Position numbers and translations under genes: made by a program. The notes below the pieces were generated by a model that ran no database searches, was not told the origin of the DNA, and saw only the letters and a list, made by a program, of their open reading frames with translations. A stretch of 35,080 nt of DNA from a virus. Shown here in pieces: positions 5,903 through 12,433 of this stretch; within the stretch, counting starts at the first letter, position 1; every line of letters starts with the position of its first letter. The stretch is from the IMG/VR virus record IMGVR_UViG_3300045910_000122, positions 1 through 35,080 of that record. One strand, 5' to 3'.

Positions 5903-5977
5903 TCATGGGGTGACCTCGAGTTCGATTCCGATGTCGCCAGTCTCAGCCGGCCACGGGCCTTTGTCGGCGACGGTCAT
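5903..5977 (-). CDS. 24-aa peptide, shrunken copy of the 98-aa gene at 7298-7594
   Basis: Begins MTVADKGPWPAETGDIGIEL and ends EVTP. The 98-aa protein at 7298-7594 begins MTVA and ends with GPWPNAAGDIGIERE, so this looks like that gene with its middle deleted; the DNA also matches at both ends. ATGA overlap with the upstream stop. It may be a relic or a minimal peptide kept for coupling to the Fic gene 9 nt downstream. Confidence 0.45.
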   Translation of the reverse strand: MTVADKGPWPAETGDIGIELEVTP

Positions 5978-6399
5978 GAGGCGGCCGCCTTGACCCGGTG
6001 GGGGCAGTAGACGCAGTAGCCGGTGTCGTTGAACACGTGTTTGCAGGTGGTGAGGCCGCCCTGCTCGCCGCAGAGGACGCAGGTGAGGTGTCGGTCCTCG
6101 TCGAAGGGGGAGGGGTCGGCCCACCGGTGTTCGACGCAGGGGATCGCCTCGAGGCCGTCGATGCCGGCGGCGAGACGCAGCCGAGCCACGTCCGCGGTCG
6201 CCTTCAAAAGTTGGGAGGGTTTGGGAGCGAAGGCGTTGCCGAACCGATACCACTCGTTGAGGGCCTGCATCAGAGCGCCGGCGGAGAAAGGTGCGAAGTC
6301 CTCATAGAGCGACGGGAACGCTGACGGCACCCACGCCTTTTGGAATCCCCATCGGGCTTCCATCCAAGAGACGGCGCGCTCGAGGTCGGTGGGACTCAC
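5974..6399 (-). CDS. Replication-linked hypothetical protein with zinc ribbon
   Basis: 141 aa from a GTG that overlaps the upstream stop (GTGA). The N-terminal helical domain (ERAVSWMEARWGF; ALNEWYRFGNAFAPKPSQLL) has the small-helix plus 'FAPxPS' look of phage proteins found beside replisome-organiser genes, some of which load helicases. The C-terminus holds CVLCGEQGG...TCKHVFNDTGYCVYC, a four-Cys zinc ribbon. It lies directly after the replisome-organiser-like gene. A helicase-loading role is inference from position only. Confidence 0.6.
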   Translation of the reverse strand: MSPTDLERAVSWMEARWGFQKAWVPSAFPSLYEDFAPFSAGALMQALNEWYRFGNAFAPKPSQLLKATADVARLRLAAGIDGLEAIPCVEHRWADPSPFDEDRHLTCVLCGEQGGLTTCKHVFNDTGYCVYCPHRVKAAAS

Positions 6400-7298
6400 G
6401 CCGGTAACCCCTTCTGGGCGGTCATGTCAGCGGCGAGCTGCGCCCGGGCGTCACGGCGAGCGTTCTCCTGGAATTCGTCGACGCTTCGCTTGTCGATGTC
6501 GAACCCACCGCGCAGATCCCCGAGATTTCGGATGATTCCCGCAAGTCCGGGGCGGGCCTCTCCCCGCCAGCGGACAACCGCCTTCTCAACGAGGGGTTGG
6601 AGTTGGTCCGGTCGAACTCGGGCCTTCCGAAGTTGTTTGATCTCCCTGTTGCGCCGGTCCTTCTCAGGATCGGTTTCTGGGATCCCCCAAATCGCACACG
6701 CCGCATCCCAAAGCCCATCGACTCGGTGGTGCTGTTTGCCGGTGGTCGGATCCACCCAAACTTCGAGTCCGGTCTCAAGGTCCGATTTCGCTTCGTCGAA
6801 CACCGCCGACACCTCGACCGTAGGGAGAGGTTCTCTTATGGGGTGGGGCGGGACGCGCGCGCCCGCGTGAGGAGGGTTCGCGGACTCAGGCCAAGACTCC
6901 TGTGTGGAGTCCGGCCAGGTGTCCATCGGGGAGTCCACCGCGGACACCCCTCCGTTGCCCTTGCTACTCCGCTGATTTCGTTTCTGGTCGGCCCACTTTC
7001 CACGACGCTCCTGGACCTGCTGTTTCGACTCTTGATAGTCGGAGAAATCGTGGATAATCCATCCGTTTTCTGACTGAAACCAGAGCGAATTCGCGACCAA
7101 TTCCGCCGCGATTCCCGCGCGAAACCGAGCTGACTTCGTCGGAAGGCAGAGGGCAACGGCCGCCTGCGTGATCTTCCCATCAGTGAGGTTCGCCACCGAC
7201 CAGTTGAGCGCGGTGACAAACAATCGGAACCCGGCGTCGGAGAGCCCGATGACTTTCGGGTTGGTGTGAAAGCCGTCGTCGAGTCGAGTCCACGGCAT
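6396..7298 (-). CDS. Replisome-organiser-like protein
   Basis: 300 aa. The N-terminal domain begins MPWTRLDDGFHTNPKVIGLS and continues DAGFRLFVTALNWSVANLTDG, a winged-helix pattern typical of phage replication-initiation or replisome-organiser proteins (DnaD-related), which bind the origin and recruit helicase. A Ser/Pro-rich linker (about residues 110-165) follows, then a helical C-terminal domain (DGLWDAACAIWG; RNREIKQLRKARV). No ATPase motif. The start overlaps the previous stop as TGATG. It is the best candidate for replication initiation in the window; a specific origin inside it was not identified. Confidence 0.65.
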   Translation of the reverse strand: MPWTRLDDGFHTNPKVIGLSDAGFRLFVTALNWSVANLTDGKITQAAVALCLPTKSARFRAGIAAELVANSLWFQSENGWIIHDFSDYQESKQQVQERRGKWADQKRNQRSSKGNGGVSAVDSPMDTWPDSTQESWPESANPPHAGARVPPHPIREPLPTVEVSAVFDEAKSDLETGLEVWVDPTTGKQHHRVDGLWDAACAIWGIPETDPEKDRRNREIKQLRKARVRPDQLQPLVEKAVVRWRGEARPGLAGIIRNLGDLRGGFDIDKRSVDEFQENARRDARAQLAADMTAQKGLPA

Positions 7299-7594
7299 CA
7301 GCCGATCACCATTTCTCGCTCGATACCGATGTCGCCGGCCGCGTTCGGCCAGGGACCGGTGAGTCTCCAGTCGGGGGGAACCTGTTGCCAGTTGACCGCC
7401 CCACGCAGTTTCAGCTTCCGCTGCAACCGCTCCGGCCGAAGGTGGGGGAAGGCAGCAACCGACGCTGAACGGGCGTCCAGGCCGAGTTCGTCGATGTGGT
7501 TAAGTCCGTTAGGGCCGGCGGAGACGCAGACCTCGGCGTCGTCCCATTTGTCTGGGAGGACTTCGAGCAGTTCCCGGAGTTCGGCGACGGTCAT
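7298..7594 (-). CDS. Small conserved phage protein (MTVAELRELL type)
   Basis: 98 aa starting MTVAELRELLEVLPDKWDDA, then EVCVSAG and an HLRPERLQRKLKL region. Short proteins that open with 'T(V)AELxxxLxxLPxDxxV' followed by a strand are very common in phage genomes; their function is not known. The last 15 residues recur in the 24-aa peptide at 5903-5977. ATGA overlap upstream and TGATG overlap downstream with the replisome-organiser gene. Confidence 0.65.
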   Translation of the reverse strand: MTVAELRELLEVLPDKWDDAEVCVSAGPNGLNHIDELGLDARSASVAAFPHLRPERLQRKLKLRGAVNWQQVPPDWRLTGPWPNAAGDIGIEREMVIG

Positions 7595-8043
7595 GCGTCC
7601 CCCTTCGACACGATGGTCCAGCCGGCATGGTCCAAGTCGTCGAGCAGGAATTTGACGATGTCGGGGTCGTCGGGGTTGATATCGACAAACCATTTGGTGA
7701 GGAAGTCGCCGAGAGGGTCCGTGGTGTCGACCATTTCCCAAGTGAGACCGGCAGCAGCGACGGCGCCGATCAGGAACCAAGACATGTCCACTTGGCTAGG
7801 TAGAGAGTCCCCGGCGCCAGTGTCGGATCCCCAGGCCAGCTCAAGGGCCGTGAGAGCCGTCACGATCACCCGGGAGCGACGTTGGGCGCTGTGCCGGTCG
7901 TCGGGGAGCACCCGGACCATTCGGCCGTCAGGAAACGAAACCAGGTAGGCGGTCTCGTTGTTGCTGTTCCGCTCCGGCACCATCAGATACGGTCCGAACG
8001 CTTTGGTGTATTCGGTGCGTTTCTCCGCCTGCCACTGAGTCAT
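7591..8043 (-). CDS. Hypothetical early protein
   Basis: 150 aa starting MTQWQAEKRTEYTKAFGPYL. A basic N-terminal third (LVSFPDGRMVRVLPDDRHS) is followed by a hydrophobic helix (MSWFLIGAVAAAGLTWEMV) and an acidic end (DINPDDPDIVKFLLDDLDHA). The hydrophobic stretch is short and bordered by acidic residues, so a membrane span is uncertain. ATGA overlaps at both ends. No family recognised. Confidence 0.6.
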   Translation of the reverse strand: MTQWQAEKRTEYTKAFGPYLMVPERNSNNETAYLVSFPDGRMVRVLPDDRHSAQRRSRVIVTALTALELAWGSDTGAGDSLPSQVDMSWFLIGAVAAAGLTWEMVDTTDPLGDFLTKWFVDINPDDPDIVKFLLDDLDHAGWTIVSKGDA

Positions 8044-8336
8044 CGGATTGCTCCGACAAACGGGCAGGGTGCAGCGAGGGGATGGTCCCGGTAAGGGCGG
8101 TCGCATAGCCGGCATTTGAGGATGCCTGTACCGGGGAAATGAGAGTCGCCGTAAGTCGTCTGATTACGCGCTTCGATCATCCGCGTCCGCATCCGTTCCC
8201 GGTTGTTCACGGGCACACAGGAGAGGCAGGTGACTTGCCGTTGGTCGGTGGTCATTCGTTCGGGGCCGACTTCCCGACCACAAGCGGTCATCGGAAACGG
8301 AAAGTCGCCGCGCAGGTGGAGGGCCCGGGCCGTCAT
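8040..8336 (-). CDS. Two-module small zinc-binding protein
   Basis: 98 aa. Module one (residues about 1-45): HLRGDFPFPMTACGRE...QVTCLSC, a Cys-rich unit often seen in actinophage early proteins. Module two (about 55-98): TYGDSHFPGTGILKCRLCDR then RDHPLAAPCPFVG, shared with the 78-aa protein at 4906-5142. Both modules probably bind zinc. ATGA overlaps with the nuclease gene upstream and the 150-aa gene downstream. Function unknown; nucleic-acid contact is possible. Confidence 0.65.
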   Translation of the reverse strand: MTARALHLRGDFPFPMTACGREVGPERMTTDQRQVTCLSCVPVNNRERMRTRMIEARNQTTYGDSHFPGTGILKCRLCDRPYRDHPLAAPCPFVGAIR

Positions 8337-8635
8337 TTGAGGACCGCCTGCACATGCGGCCAGTCGGAGGGGCGGACCACAAAATGCGAGGACAGGTTGT
8401 AGGACCATTCTCTTTGGGCGGCGGTCACCTTGCCTTTCTCTGATTTGACCTCAAAGAACAGGACCGACTCGCCCCTCCCAAGCACTAGGTCGGGGAATCC
8501 GGGATCCCCGGCGATACACTGCCGGTAGTCCCCGCGGTCATGGTGGACAAGCCAACCTCGAGCGTGGGCCAAATCCACAATCATCGCTTGGAATTGAGCC
8601 TCAGACAGTTGGAGGCGGGTCTCAGAGGCTTTCAC
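8333..8635 (-). CDS. VRR-NUC family nuclease
   Basis: 100 aa from a GTG overlapping the preceding stop. The compact PD-(D/E)xK fold of VRR-NUC nucleases is visible: an early Glu (SEAQFQAMIVDLA), GDPGFPDLVLG with D49, FFEVKSEKG with E62 and K64, and the following AAQREW. Family members are Holliday-junction or flap-type structure-specific nucleases; the stand-alone phage form is small like this one. Position two genes after the Rad52-like protein suggests that it resolves recombination or replication intermediates of phage DNA. Confidence 0.85.
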   Translation of the reverse strand: MKASETRLQLSEAQFQAMIVDLAHARGWLVHHDRGDYRQCIAGDPGFPDLVLGRGESVLFFEVKSEKGKVTAAQREWSYNLSSHFVVRPSDWPHVQAVLK

Positions 8636-8718
8636 GTCGCCCTCACAATGAAGAGCACGACGAAGACGGCGAGCAGGCCGAGAGCAACCCAACGGGCGGT
8701 CCTGGTCGGATCACTCAA
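8632..8718 (-). CDS. 28-aa single-span membrane peptide
   Basis: TTG start 8 nt after AGGAGG; reads MSDPTRTARWVALGLLAVFV and ends VLFIVRAT. It overlaps the Rad52-like stop (TTGA) and its own stop overlaps the GTG of the nuclease gene (GTGA). One hydrophobic helix with Arg at both sides. Too short for an enzyme; it may link translation of its neighbours or sit in the membrane. Others of similar size occur in this window. Confidence 0.5.
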   Translation of the reverse strand: MSDPTRTARWVALGLLAVFVVLFIVRAT

Positions 8719-9959
8719 AACGGCGCCTCCTGGGTCTTCTCGTATTCGGAGACCGCAGCACCGACAACGATCTGCGCTTCGCCAGCGGTCATGTTCTGAG
8801 CGATCGCCCGCAGGTCGTCGTCGGTCAGTTGGTCGACCACGACCTCTTGAGGGACCCCTTCCACCTCGTCGGTGATACCCAACGCTTCGGCGGGGTCGAA
8901 GAGGCCTTGCGTTAGAGCAGCGACGAGGCCTGGTTTGCCCAGGGTTTTCGCCACTTCCGGCGACACGTTGCAGGTCTTGGAAATCTCGTCGAGAACCCAC
9001 GCCCAATAGTTGCCCCGGCCACCCACTTCGACGGACCGCAATCCGTCTTGGTAGCCGTTCTCGTTCAGCCATTCGGTCGCTGAGTTCTCCCACGACTCGT
9101 GCCATCCGGCCCACGAATACGTCTTGCCGTTGTATTCGCGGGGTCCACCACAGGCGTCACCCCTCCGGGAGCACCGCCAGTACGGCTTCTTGGACTGGTG
9201 TTCCACCGCAACCAGTTCACCGTTGACGGCCAAGCAGGCGGGGCAATGCGGCTCGTCGGCCGACGTCGGAACAGCCGGGGACGGTCGATTCCCTTCAACG
9301 AAGTCGGGACTCAGATCTTCGGTGTCCTGCGTAAAGAAGTGAGACGCGGCGGTGCCGGTCAACGCGGCAGCGATCTTGGCCCGCTTCACCGCCATTTTGA
9401 GGATGGTGTTGACCAGCTCGAAGTCGAATTTGGTGGGGACCTCGGAGGGAAGATCGGCCGTGAACCCGCATTTGGCCTTGCACACGAAGGCGGCGCCGCC
9501 TCGACTGTCGTTTCTGTTGTCCCAGACGCCGGACTCGCACTTCGGGCAGAAACGGTGCTGGTATCGGGACTCCTTTGAGTTCGCTTCACCCAACCCTTCG
9601 GCGATGATGCGGCCCGACTCGTCGCGAGCGATCCCCTTCACCTGATAGCGAAAAAAGGCGTTCTGCCAGTCCTCAACCTTGTCGACGACTTCGACCTCGA
9701 ATGAGTAGTTGAAAAGGCGGAACAGGATTTCGGATCCCGGCTGGAACAGGGTCGGTTTCTTAGTGCCGGGGATGACCCCGTAGTCCACTTCCACTTTCAT
9801 CACCGAAGCCATCACCTGAGAAATGGCGTCCATCCGTTGAGCGAGGCCATCGACGAGGGTTTCTGTGGAGACCTGGCCTAGCGGCTGGAGCGGAGCGACG
9901 GGTTGGACCGCGGGCAGGGTGTCCACGTCCTCAACTTCGATGATCGACTCGGAGGTCAT
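8715..9959 (-). CDS. Putative Rad52-like single-strand annealing protein with two zinc ribbons
   Basis: 414 aa. The N-terminal core contains VMKVEVDYGVIPGTKKPTLF and PGSEILFRLF (residues about 53-84), a signature of a widespread phage protein group, and NTILKMAVKRAKIAAALTGT followed by ASHFFTQD (about 185-211), the helix typical of Rad52/Erf-type annealing proteins. A zinc ribbon is inserted (CPKC at 138-141 with C160 and C164) and a second follows (CPAC at 239-242 with C263 and C270). Annealing proteins pair complementary single strands for phage recombination. The assignment rests on recalled motifs; the VRR-NUC nuclease nearby agrees with it. Confidence 0.65.
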   Translation of the reverse strand: MTSESIIEVEDVDTLPAVQPVAPLQPLGQVSTETLVDGLAQRMDAISQVMASVMKVEVDYGVIPGTKKPTLFQPGSEILFRLFNYSFEVEVVDKVEDWQNAFFRYQVKGIARDESGRIIAEGLGEANSKESRYQHRFCPKCESGVWDNRNDSRGGAAFVCKAKCGFTADLPSEVPTKFDFELVNTILKMAVKRAKIAAALTGTAASHFFTQDTEDLSPDFVEGNRPSPAVPTSADEPHCPACLAVNGELVAVEHQSKKPYWRCSRRGDACGGPREYNGKTYSWAGWHESWENSATEWLNENGYQDGLRSVEVGGRGNYWAWVLDEISKTCNVSPEVAKTLGKPGLVAALTQGLFDPAEALGITDEVEGVPQEVVVDQLTDDDLRAIAQNMTAGEAQIVVGAAVSEYEKTQEAPF

Positions 9960-10156
9960 GGTTCGACCCCGCCTTGCAGATCCGCCCTAATGTCCTGCAC
10001 CCGGACCAGGGCCACTTCTAAGTTCTTATTGATTCGGACCGACCCGTCGTTGTCGGACGCGAAAATTGCCAGGTCGCACAGAACCAGGACCGCCTCCCCC
10101 AAGAGACCGACCTTTTGGACAAGGGCGGCGGCCAACTCGAATTCCTCACTGGTCAT
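9956..10156 (-). CDS. Hypothetical small helical protein
   Basis: 66 aa starting MTSEEFELAAALVQKVGLLG. Two helices (EEFELAAALVQKVGLLGEAVLVL and NLEVALVRVQDIRADLQ), no Cys. ATGA overlaps with the genes on both sides, directly before the annealing-protein gene. Could be a small partner of it; no evidence beyond position. Confidence 0.6.
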   Translation of the reverse strand: MTSEEFELAAALVQKVGLLGEAVLVLCDLAIFASDNDGSVRINKNLEVALVRVQDIRADLQGGVEP

Positions 10157-10506
10157 TCGGGCGAGTCACCTGTCTCGTCGGTCTCGGCCTCACCGTCGCC
10201 CTCACCATCGAGGGGGAGAGGCAGGCGGCCTTCCCGCTCGTCCTCGAGACGGCGGAGGAATTCGGTGACGTCATCGCCGAGCTGGCCGGTCGCTTCCGCC
10301 ATCGACTCCGCCTTGACCGTGTGAGTCCTCACCAGAACCCCGTTCTGAGTCTTAAACGAGATGCCGGTGACTTCACCGATGACGGTGATCGCGACCCGCT
10401 CACCGCGGAGCAGAGCCCGATCAGCCCAACCGGAGCCGGTCACCTTGATCGTTGCGGCGCCGGGACGCTCGCCGTCGACGTCGCCTAATAGTTCTTTGTC
10501 ACTCAC
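10153..10506 (-). CDS. Hypothetical beta-rich protein with acidic tail
   Basis: 117 aa from a GTG overlapping the previous stop by 8 nt. Strands such as GERVAITVIGEVTGISFKT and VLVRTHTVKAESM give an OB- or barrel-like pattern, and the end is strongly acidic (DGEGDGEAETDETGDSPE). An acidic tail after a beta domain is reminiscent of single-strand-binding proteins, but the core is short and lacks clear aromatic base-stacking residues, so SSB is only a possibility. It lies in the recombination part of the operon. Confidence 0.6.
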   Translation of the reverse strand: MSDKELLGDVDGERPGAATIKVTGSGWADRALLRGERVAITVIGEVTGISFKTQNGVLVRTHTVKAESMAEATGQLGDDVTEFLRRLEDEREGRLPLPLDGEGDGEAETDETGDSPE

Positions 10507-10984
10507 CGCGGGCCTCCTTCTTGGCCTTGTTCTGTTCGAGCACTTCGACAGGCACCGCGACTGCGGTCATGTCAGGCTTGAAGACGTCCCGCTTTTCGAA
10601 AAATGTGGAGCGCACCGCGGGTGGGAGAGACCCGAATTTGACGTTGTTCGGGTTCAGGACCGCGGGGATCATCAGAGGGTTTTGGGCGAGCCAGGACAAG
10701 AACCCGTCGGTGTCGATGCACTTCTCAGACGTGGACTTCTTGGAGGCGAAGATCAGGTAGCCGTCAACCTCGACGGAACGGTTGGAATCTGAGAACCGAC
10801 GCACCCACTCGTCCGCGGCCAGCTTGACGGCCTGGTTGACCGCGGTCTGATAGGCGGTAGCCGACAGCCAGAGGCGGGCGACATCCTCATCGGTGAGGTC
10901 TTCCCCGACCACGTCATCCCAGAACAGGGTCGTGGTCTCGTTGCGGAGCCGGTCGACCCGGTCGGCGAGTTCACGGCCGGTCAA
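10499..10984 (-). CDS. Hypothetical early protein
   Basis: 161 aa starting (TTG) MTGRELADRVDRLRNETTTL; TTGA overlaps the stop of the upstream gene. Helical N-terminus (DEDVARLWLSATAYQTAVN), a strand segment (SVEVDGYLIFASKK) and a basic C-terminus (LEQNKAKKEARGE). No motif recognised. It and the next two genes precede the annealing protein, so a role in DNA metabolism is plausible. Confidence 0.6.
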   Translation of the reverse strand: MTGRELADRVDRLRNETTTLFWDDVVGEDLTDEDVARLWLSATAYQTAVNQAVKLAADEWVRRFSDSNRSVEVDGYLIFASKKSTSEKCIDTDGFLSWLAQNPLMIPAVLNPNNVKFGSLPPAVRSTFFEKRDVFKPDMTAVAVPVEVLEQNKAKKEARGE

Positions 10985-11199
10985 TGGAGGATCCCCGGGT
11001 CCATGCCCCTCGCCTGCGGCTTCGACAGCAAATCCTCAACCGCTCGAGAGATCGGGTCGTCGACACCGAGCCGGGTGAAACCACGACCCGAGCAGACTCC
11101 GCAGGGTTGGACCCGACGGACGTGGAACCCGAACGTGACCGCGGTCTCACCGGTCCCGCCACACGTCGAACAGGCTCGGATATGAGTCGTGGTTTTCAC
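10981..11199 (-). CDS. DnaJ-type zinc-finger small protein
   Basis: 72 aa from GTG. Contains CSTCGGTGE and CGVCSGRGF, two CxxCxGxG-like repeats as in the DnaJ cysteine-rich domain; the two halves together can bind one zinc. Many phage and actinobacterial small proteins use this module alone. GTGA overlap upstream and TTGA overlap downstream. Not a chaperone by itself (no J domain); role unknown. Confidence 0.65.
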   Translation of the reverse strand: MKTTTHIRACSTCGGTGETAVTFGFHVRRVQPCGVCSGRGFTRLGVDDPISRAVEDLLSKPQARGMDPGILH

Positions 11200-11333
11200 C
11201 AGAGCACCAGCCTGAACCCGTCATCGACCTTCCACTGACGGTCGCAATGACCGCAGAGCAGTACCCAGTTCATGTCCCCCGACACGCCAAGAACGGTGAC
11301 GTCGTCGTGAGCGCAGAAAGGGCAGCGATCCAT
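11196..11333 (-). CDS. 45-aa zinc-ribbon protein
   Basis: Reads MDRCPFCAHDDVTVLGV, then LLCGHCDRQWKVDD. CPFC...CGHC is a clean four-Cys zinc ribbon, as in transcription-factor or rubredoxin-like knuckles. The start shares its A with the previous stop (TGATG) and the stop overlaps the next GTG. Probably nucleic-acid or protein binding; function unknown. Confidence 0.65.
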   Translation of the reverse strand: MDRCPFCAHDDVTVLGVSGDMNWVLLCGHCDRQWKVDDGFRLVLW

Positions 11334-11662
11334 CAGGCCCTCCAGACGAGGAACCGGCCACCCGACCAATGCTCCCGCAGTACCGGGTCCCCATCGGCAT
11401 CGACGACGAGGTCGATATAGCCCTTGCGCTCCAGGGTCCGGCAGCGGGTCGGGACCTTGTTCCACAGCGGGTCGCCCGGGTTGTATCCGCCGCACACGGC
11501 GATCTGGATTTCCCGGTTCGACATCCCCCCCGGCCCACCAACAACGATCGCACCGAGTACGAGTTCGAGCTGGCCCTTCACCTTCGCCTTCACCCGTTCC
11601 GCAGCTTCCCGGGACGAATCAGGGTCGTCGGAGTGAGTTGGGACGAGGGAGAGTTGGGTCAC
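11333..11662 (-). CDS. Winged-helix-like DNA-binding protein
   Basis: 109 aa from a GTG that overlaps the stop of the 27-aa peptide. After a polar N-terminus come helices (ERVKAKVKGQLELVLGAI), then MSNREIQIAVCG and VPTRCRTLERKGYIDLV, the helix-turn-helix and following wing of small phage winged-helix proteins, ending HWSGGRFLVW. Likely binds DNA, perhaps as an early regulator; target unknown. Confidence 0.55.
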   Translation of the reverse strand: MTQLSLVPTHSDDPDSSREAAERVKAKVKGQLELVLGAIVVGGPGGMSNREIQIAVCGGYNPGDPLWNKVPTRCRTLERKGYIDLVVDADGDPVLREHWSGGRFLVWRA

Positions 11663-11742
11663 AGGATGCTCCCGTCGAGGTAGGCACCGGCGATGAGGCA
11701 AAGGGCGATGACCCACAGCCAGCGGGGTCGGAGTTCTCTCAT
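11659..11742 (-). CDS. 27-aa single-span membrane peptide
   Basis: Reads MRELRPRWLWVIALCLIAGA and ends YLDGSIL. ATGA overlap with the preceding 64-aa frame and GTGA overlap with the winged-helix gene. One helix with a basic N-terminus. No strong ribosome site, so translation by re-initiation would be needed. Confidence 0.4.
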   Translation of the reverse strand: MRELRPRWLWVIALCLIAGAYLDGSIL

Positions 11743-11933
11743 GGGACCCGGCTCAAATATCCCAGGGGACGGTTCGCGGGCTTCCCCAGAAGGCCGTCAC
11801 CCCCATCCCCTGAGATCCGGCCCGTTTGTCCGCCGGAAGGGTGGTGGGCGACGCCGGGGGGCGCTTGGGGAGGCGCAGACGGAAAAGCCAGTATCCGTCG
11901 TAAACGTCGCCCACCACTACTCAGAAACCTCAT
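11739..11933 (-). CDS. Possible 64-aa basic protein
   Basis: Starts MRFLSSGGRRLRRILAFPSA and is rich in Pro, Gly and Arg, without a recognisable fold. Evidence for coding is its exact 4-nt overlaps at both ends (ATGA with the LPVTG gene stop, ATGA with the 27-aa gene). Against it, the composition looks random and the frame contains a 13-bp inverted repeat (11841-11853 with 11905-11917), which would fit a regulatory spacer as well. Confidence 0.35.
   Translation of the reverse strand: MRFLSSGGRRLRRILAFPSAPPQAPPGVAHHPSGGQTGRISGDGGDGLLGKPANRPLGYLSRVP
11841..11917. repeat. 13-bp perfect inverted repeat, 51-nt spacer
   Basis: GTGGTGGGCGACG (11841-11853) and CGTCGCCCACCAC (11905-11917) are exact reverse complements. 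They lie within the doubtful 64-aa frame downstream of the wall-protein gene. The arms could form an RNA stem or be two half-sites for a DNA-binding protein. Confidence 0.6.
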
Positions 11934-12433
11934 CGGGTGGCTTCCTTCACCGCGATGCCGCCCAGGATCAGGAGGCAGGCGCCGGCGAAGATCAGGGTGT
12001 CGGTTTCGACCCGGTCCGACCCGGTCACGGGGAGAGTTGAACCGGGGTCAGTAGTTGTCGTGTCCCCGGAACCGGGGTCCGCCGTCGTCGTTATCAGGCT
12101 GGTGGACGTTGACGAGGGTCTTGAAGTGGACGTGGTCGGCGTTGAGGTCGTGGTGGACGGTTCCGACGTCGAAGAAGTCCCGGCAGCACTCGTCGTCGTA
12201 GAAGGGAGGGTGACGGTCGTGGTCGTGGCCTCCACCGTCGACGTCGTCTGGATGATCGTGGTGGTAGTGCTCTCGGGGAGAGTCGTCGTGGTCGACGTGG
12301 TGGTGGTGACGCACTTGTAGCCTCCGTAGGTGCAGTAGCCGGACGCGTTCGACGGCAAAGCGAAGATGAGGACCAGCGCCGCGACGATGGCGAGGATGAG
12401 GATTCCGATGAGGGTCCGGCGGTAGGCGGTCAC
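11930..12433 (-). CDS. Thr-rich LPVTG cell-wall-anchored protein
   Basis: 167 aa from GTG. N-terminal export signal (basic MTAYRR, hydrophobic residues 7-25), a short Cys pair (YCTYGGYKC, 33-41), then about 90 residues dominated by Thr/Ser, and a C-terminal sorting signal: LPVTG at 134-138, a hydrophobic helix (about 147-162) and a positive tail (KEATR). This is the layout of sortase substrates, cleaved between T and G and joined to peptidoglycan. The Thr-rich stalk is probably extended and may be glycosylated. Being second in the early operon beside the lysogeny switch, it may alter the host surface, for example to block superinfection; that is inference. Confidence 0.8.
   Translation of the reverse strand: MTAYRRTLIGILILAIVAALVLIFALPSNASGYCTYGGYKCVTTTTSTTTTLPESTTTTIIQTTSTVEATTTTVTLPSTTTSAAGTSSTSEPSTTTSTPTTSTSRPSSTSTSLITTTADPGSGDTTTTDPGSTLPVTGSDRVETDTLIFAGACLLILGGIAVKEATR

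Noticed and set aside
5139-5906. Minus-strand frame of about 255 codons starting at an ATG that overlaps the 24-aa gene
   Set aside because: It would replace the Fic frame, but its first two thirds are Arg/Pro/His-rich without motif, while the other frame holds the Fic motif. Only its last 86 codons (from 5399) are accepted as a gene.
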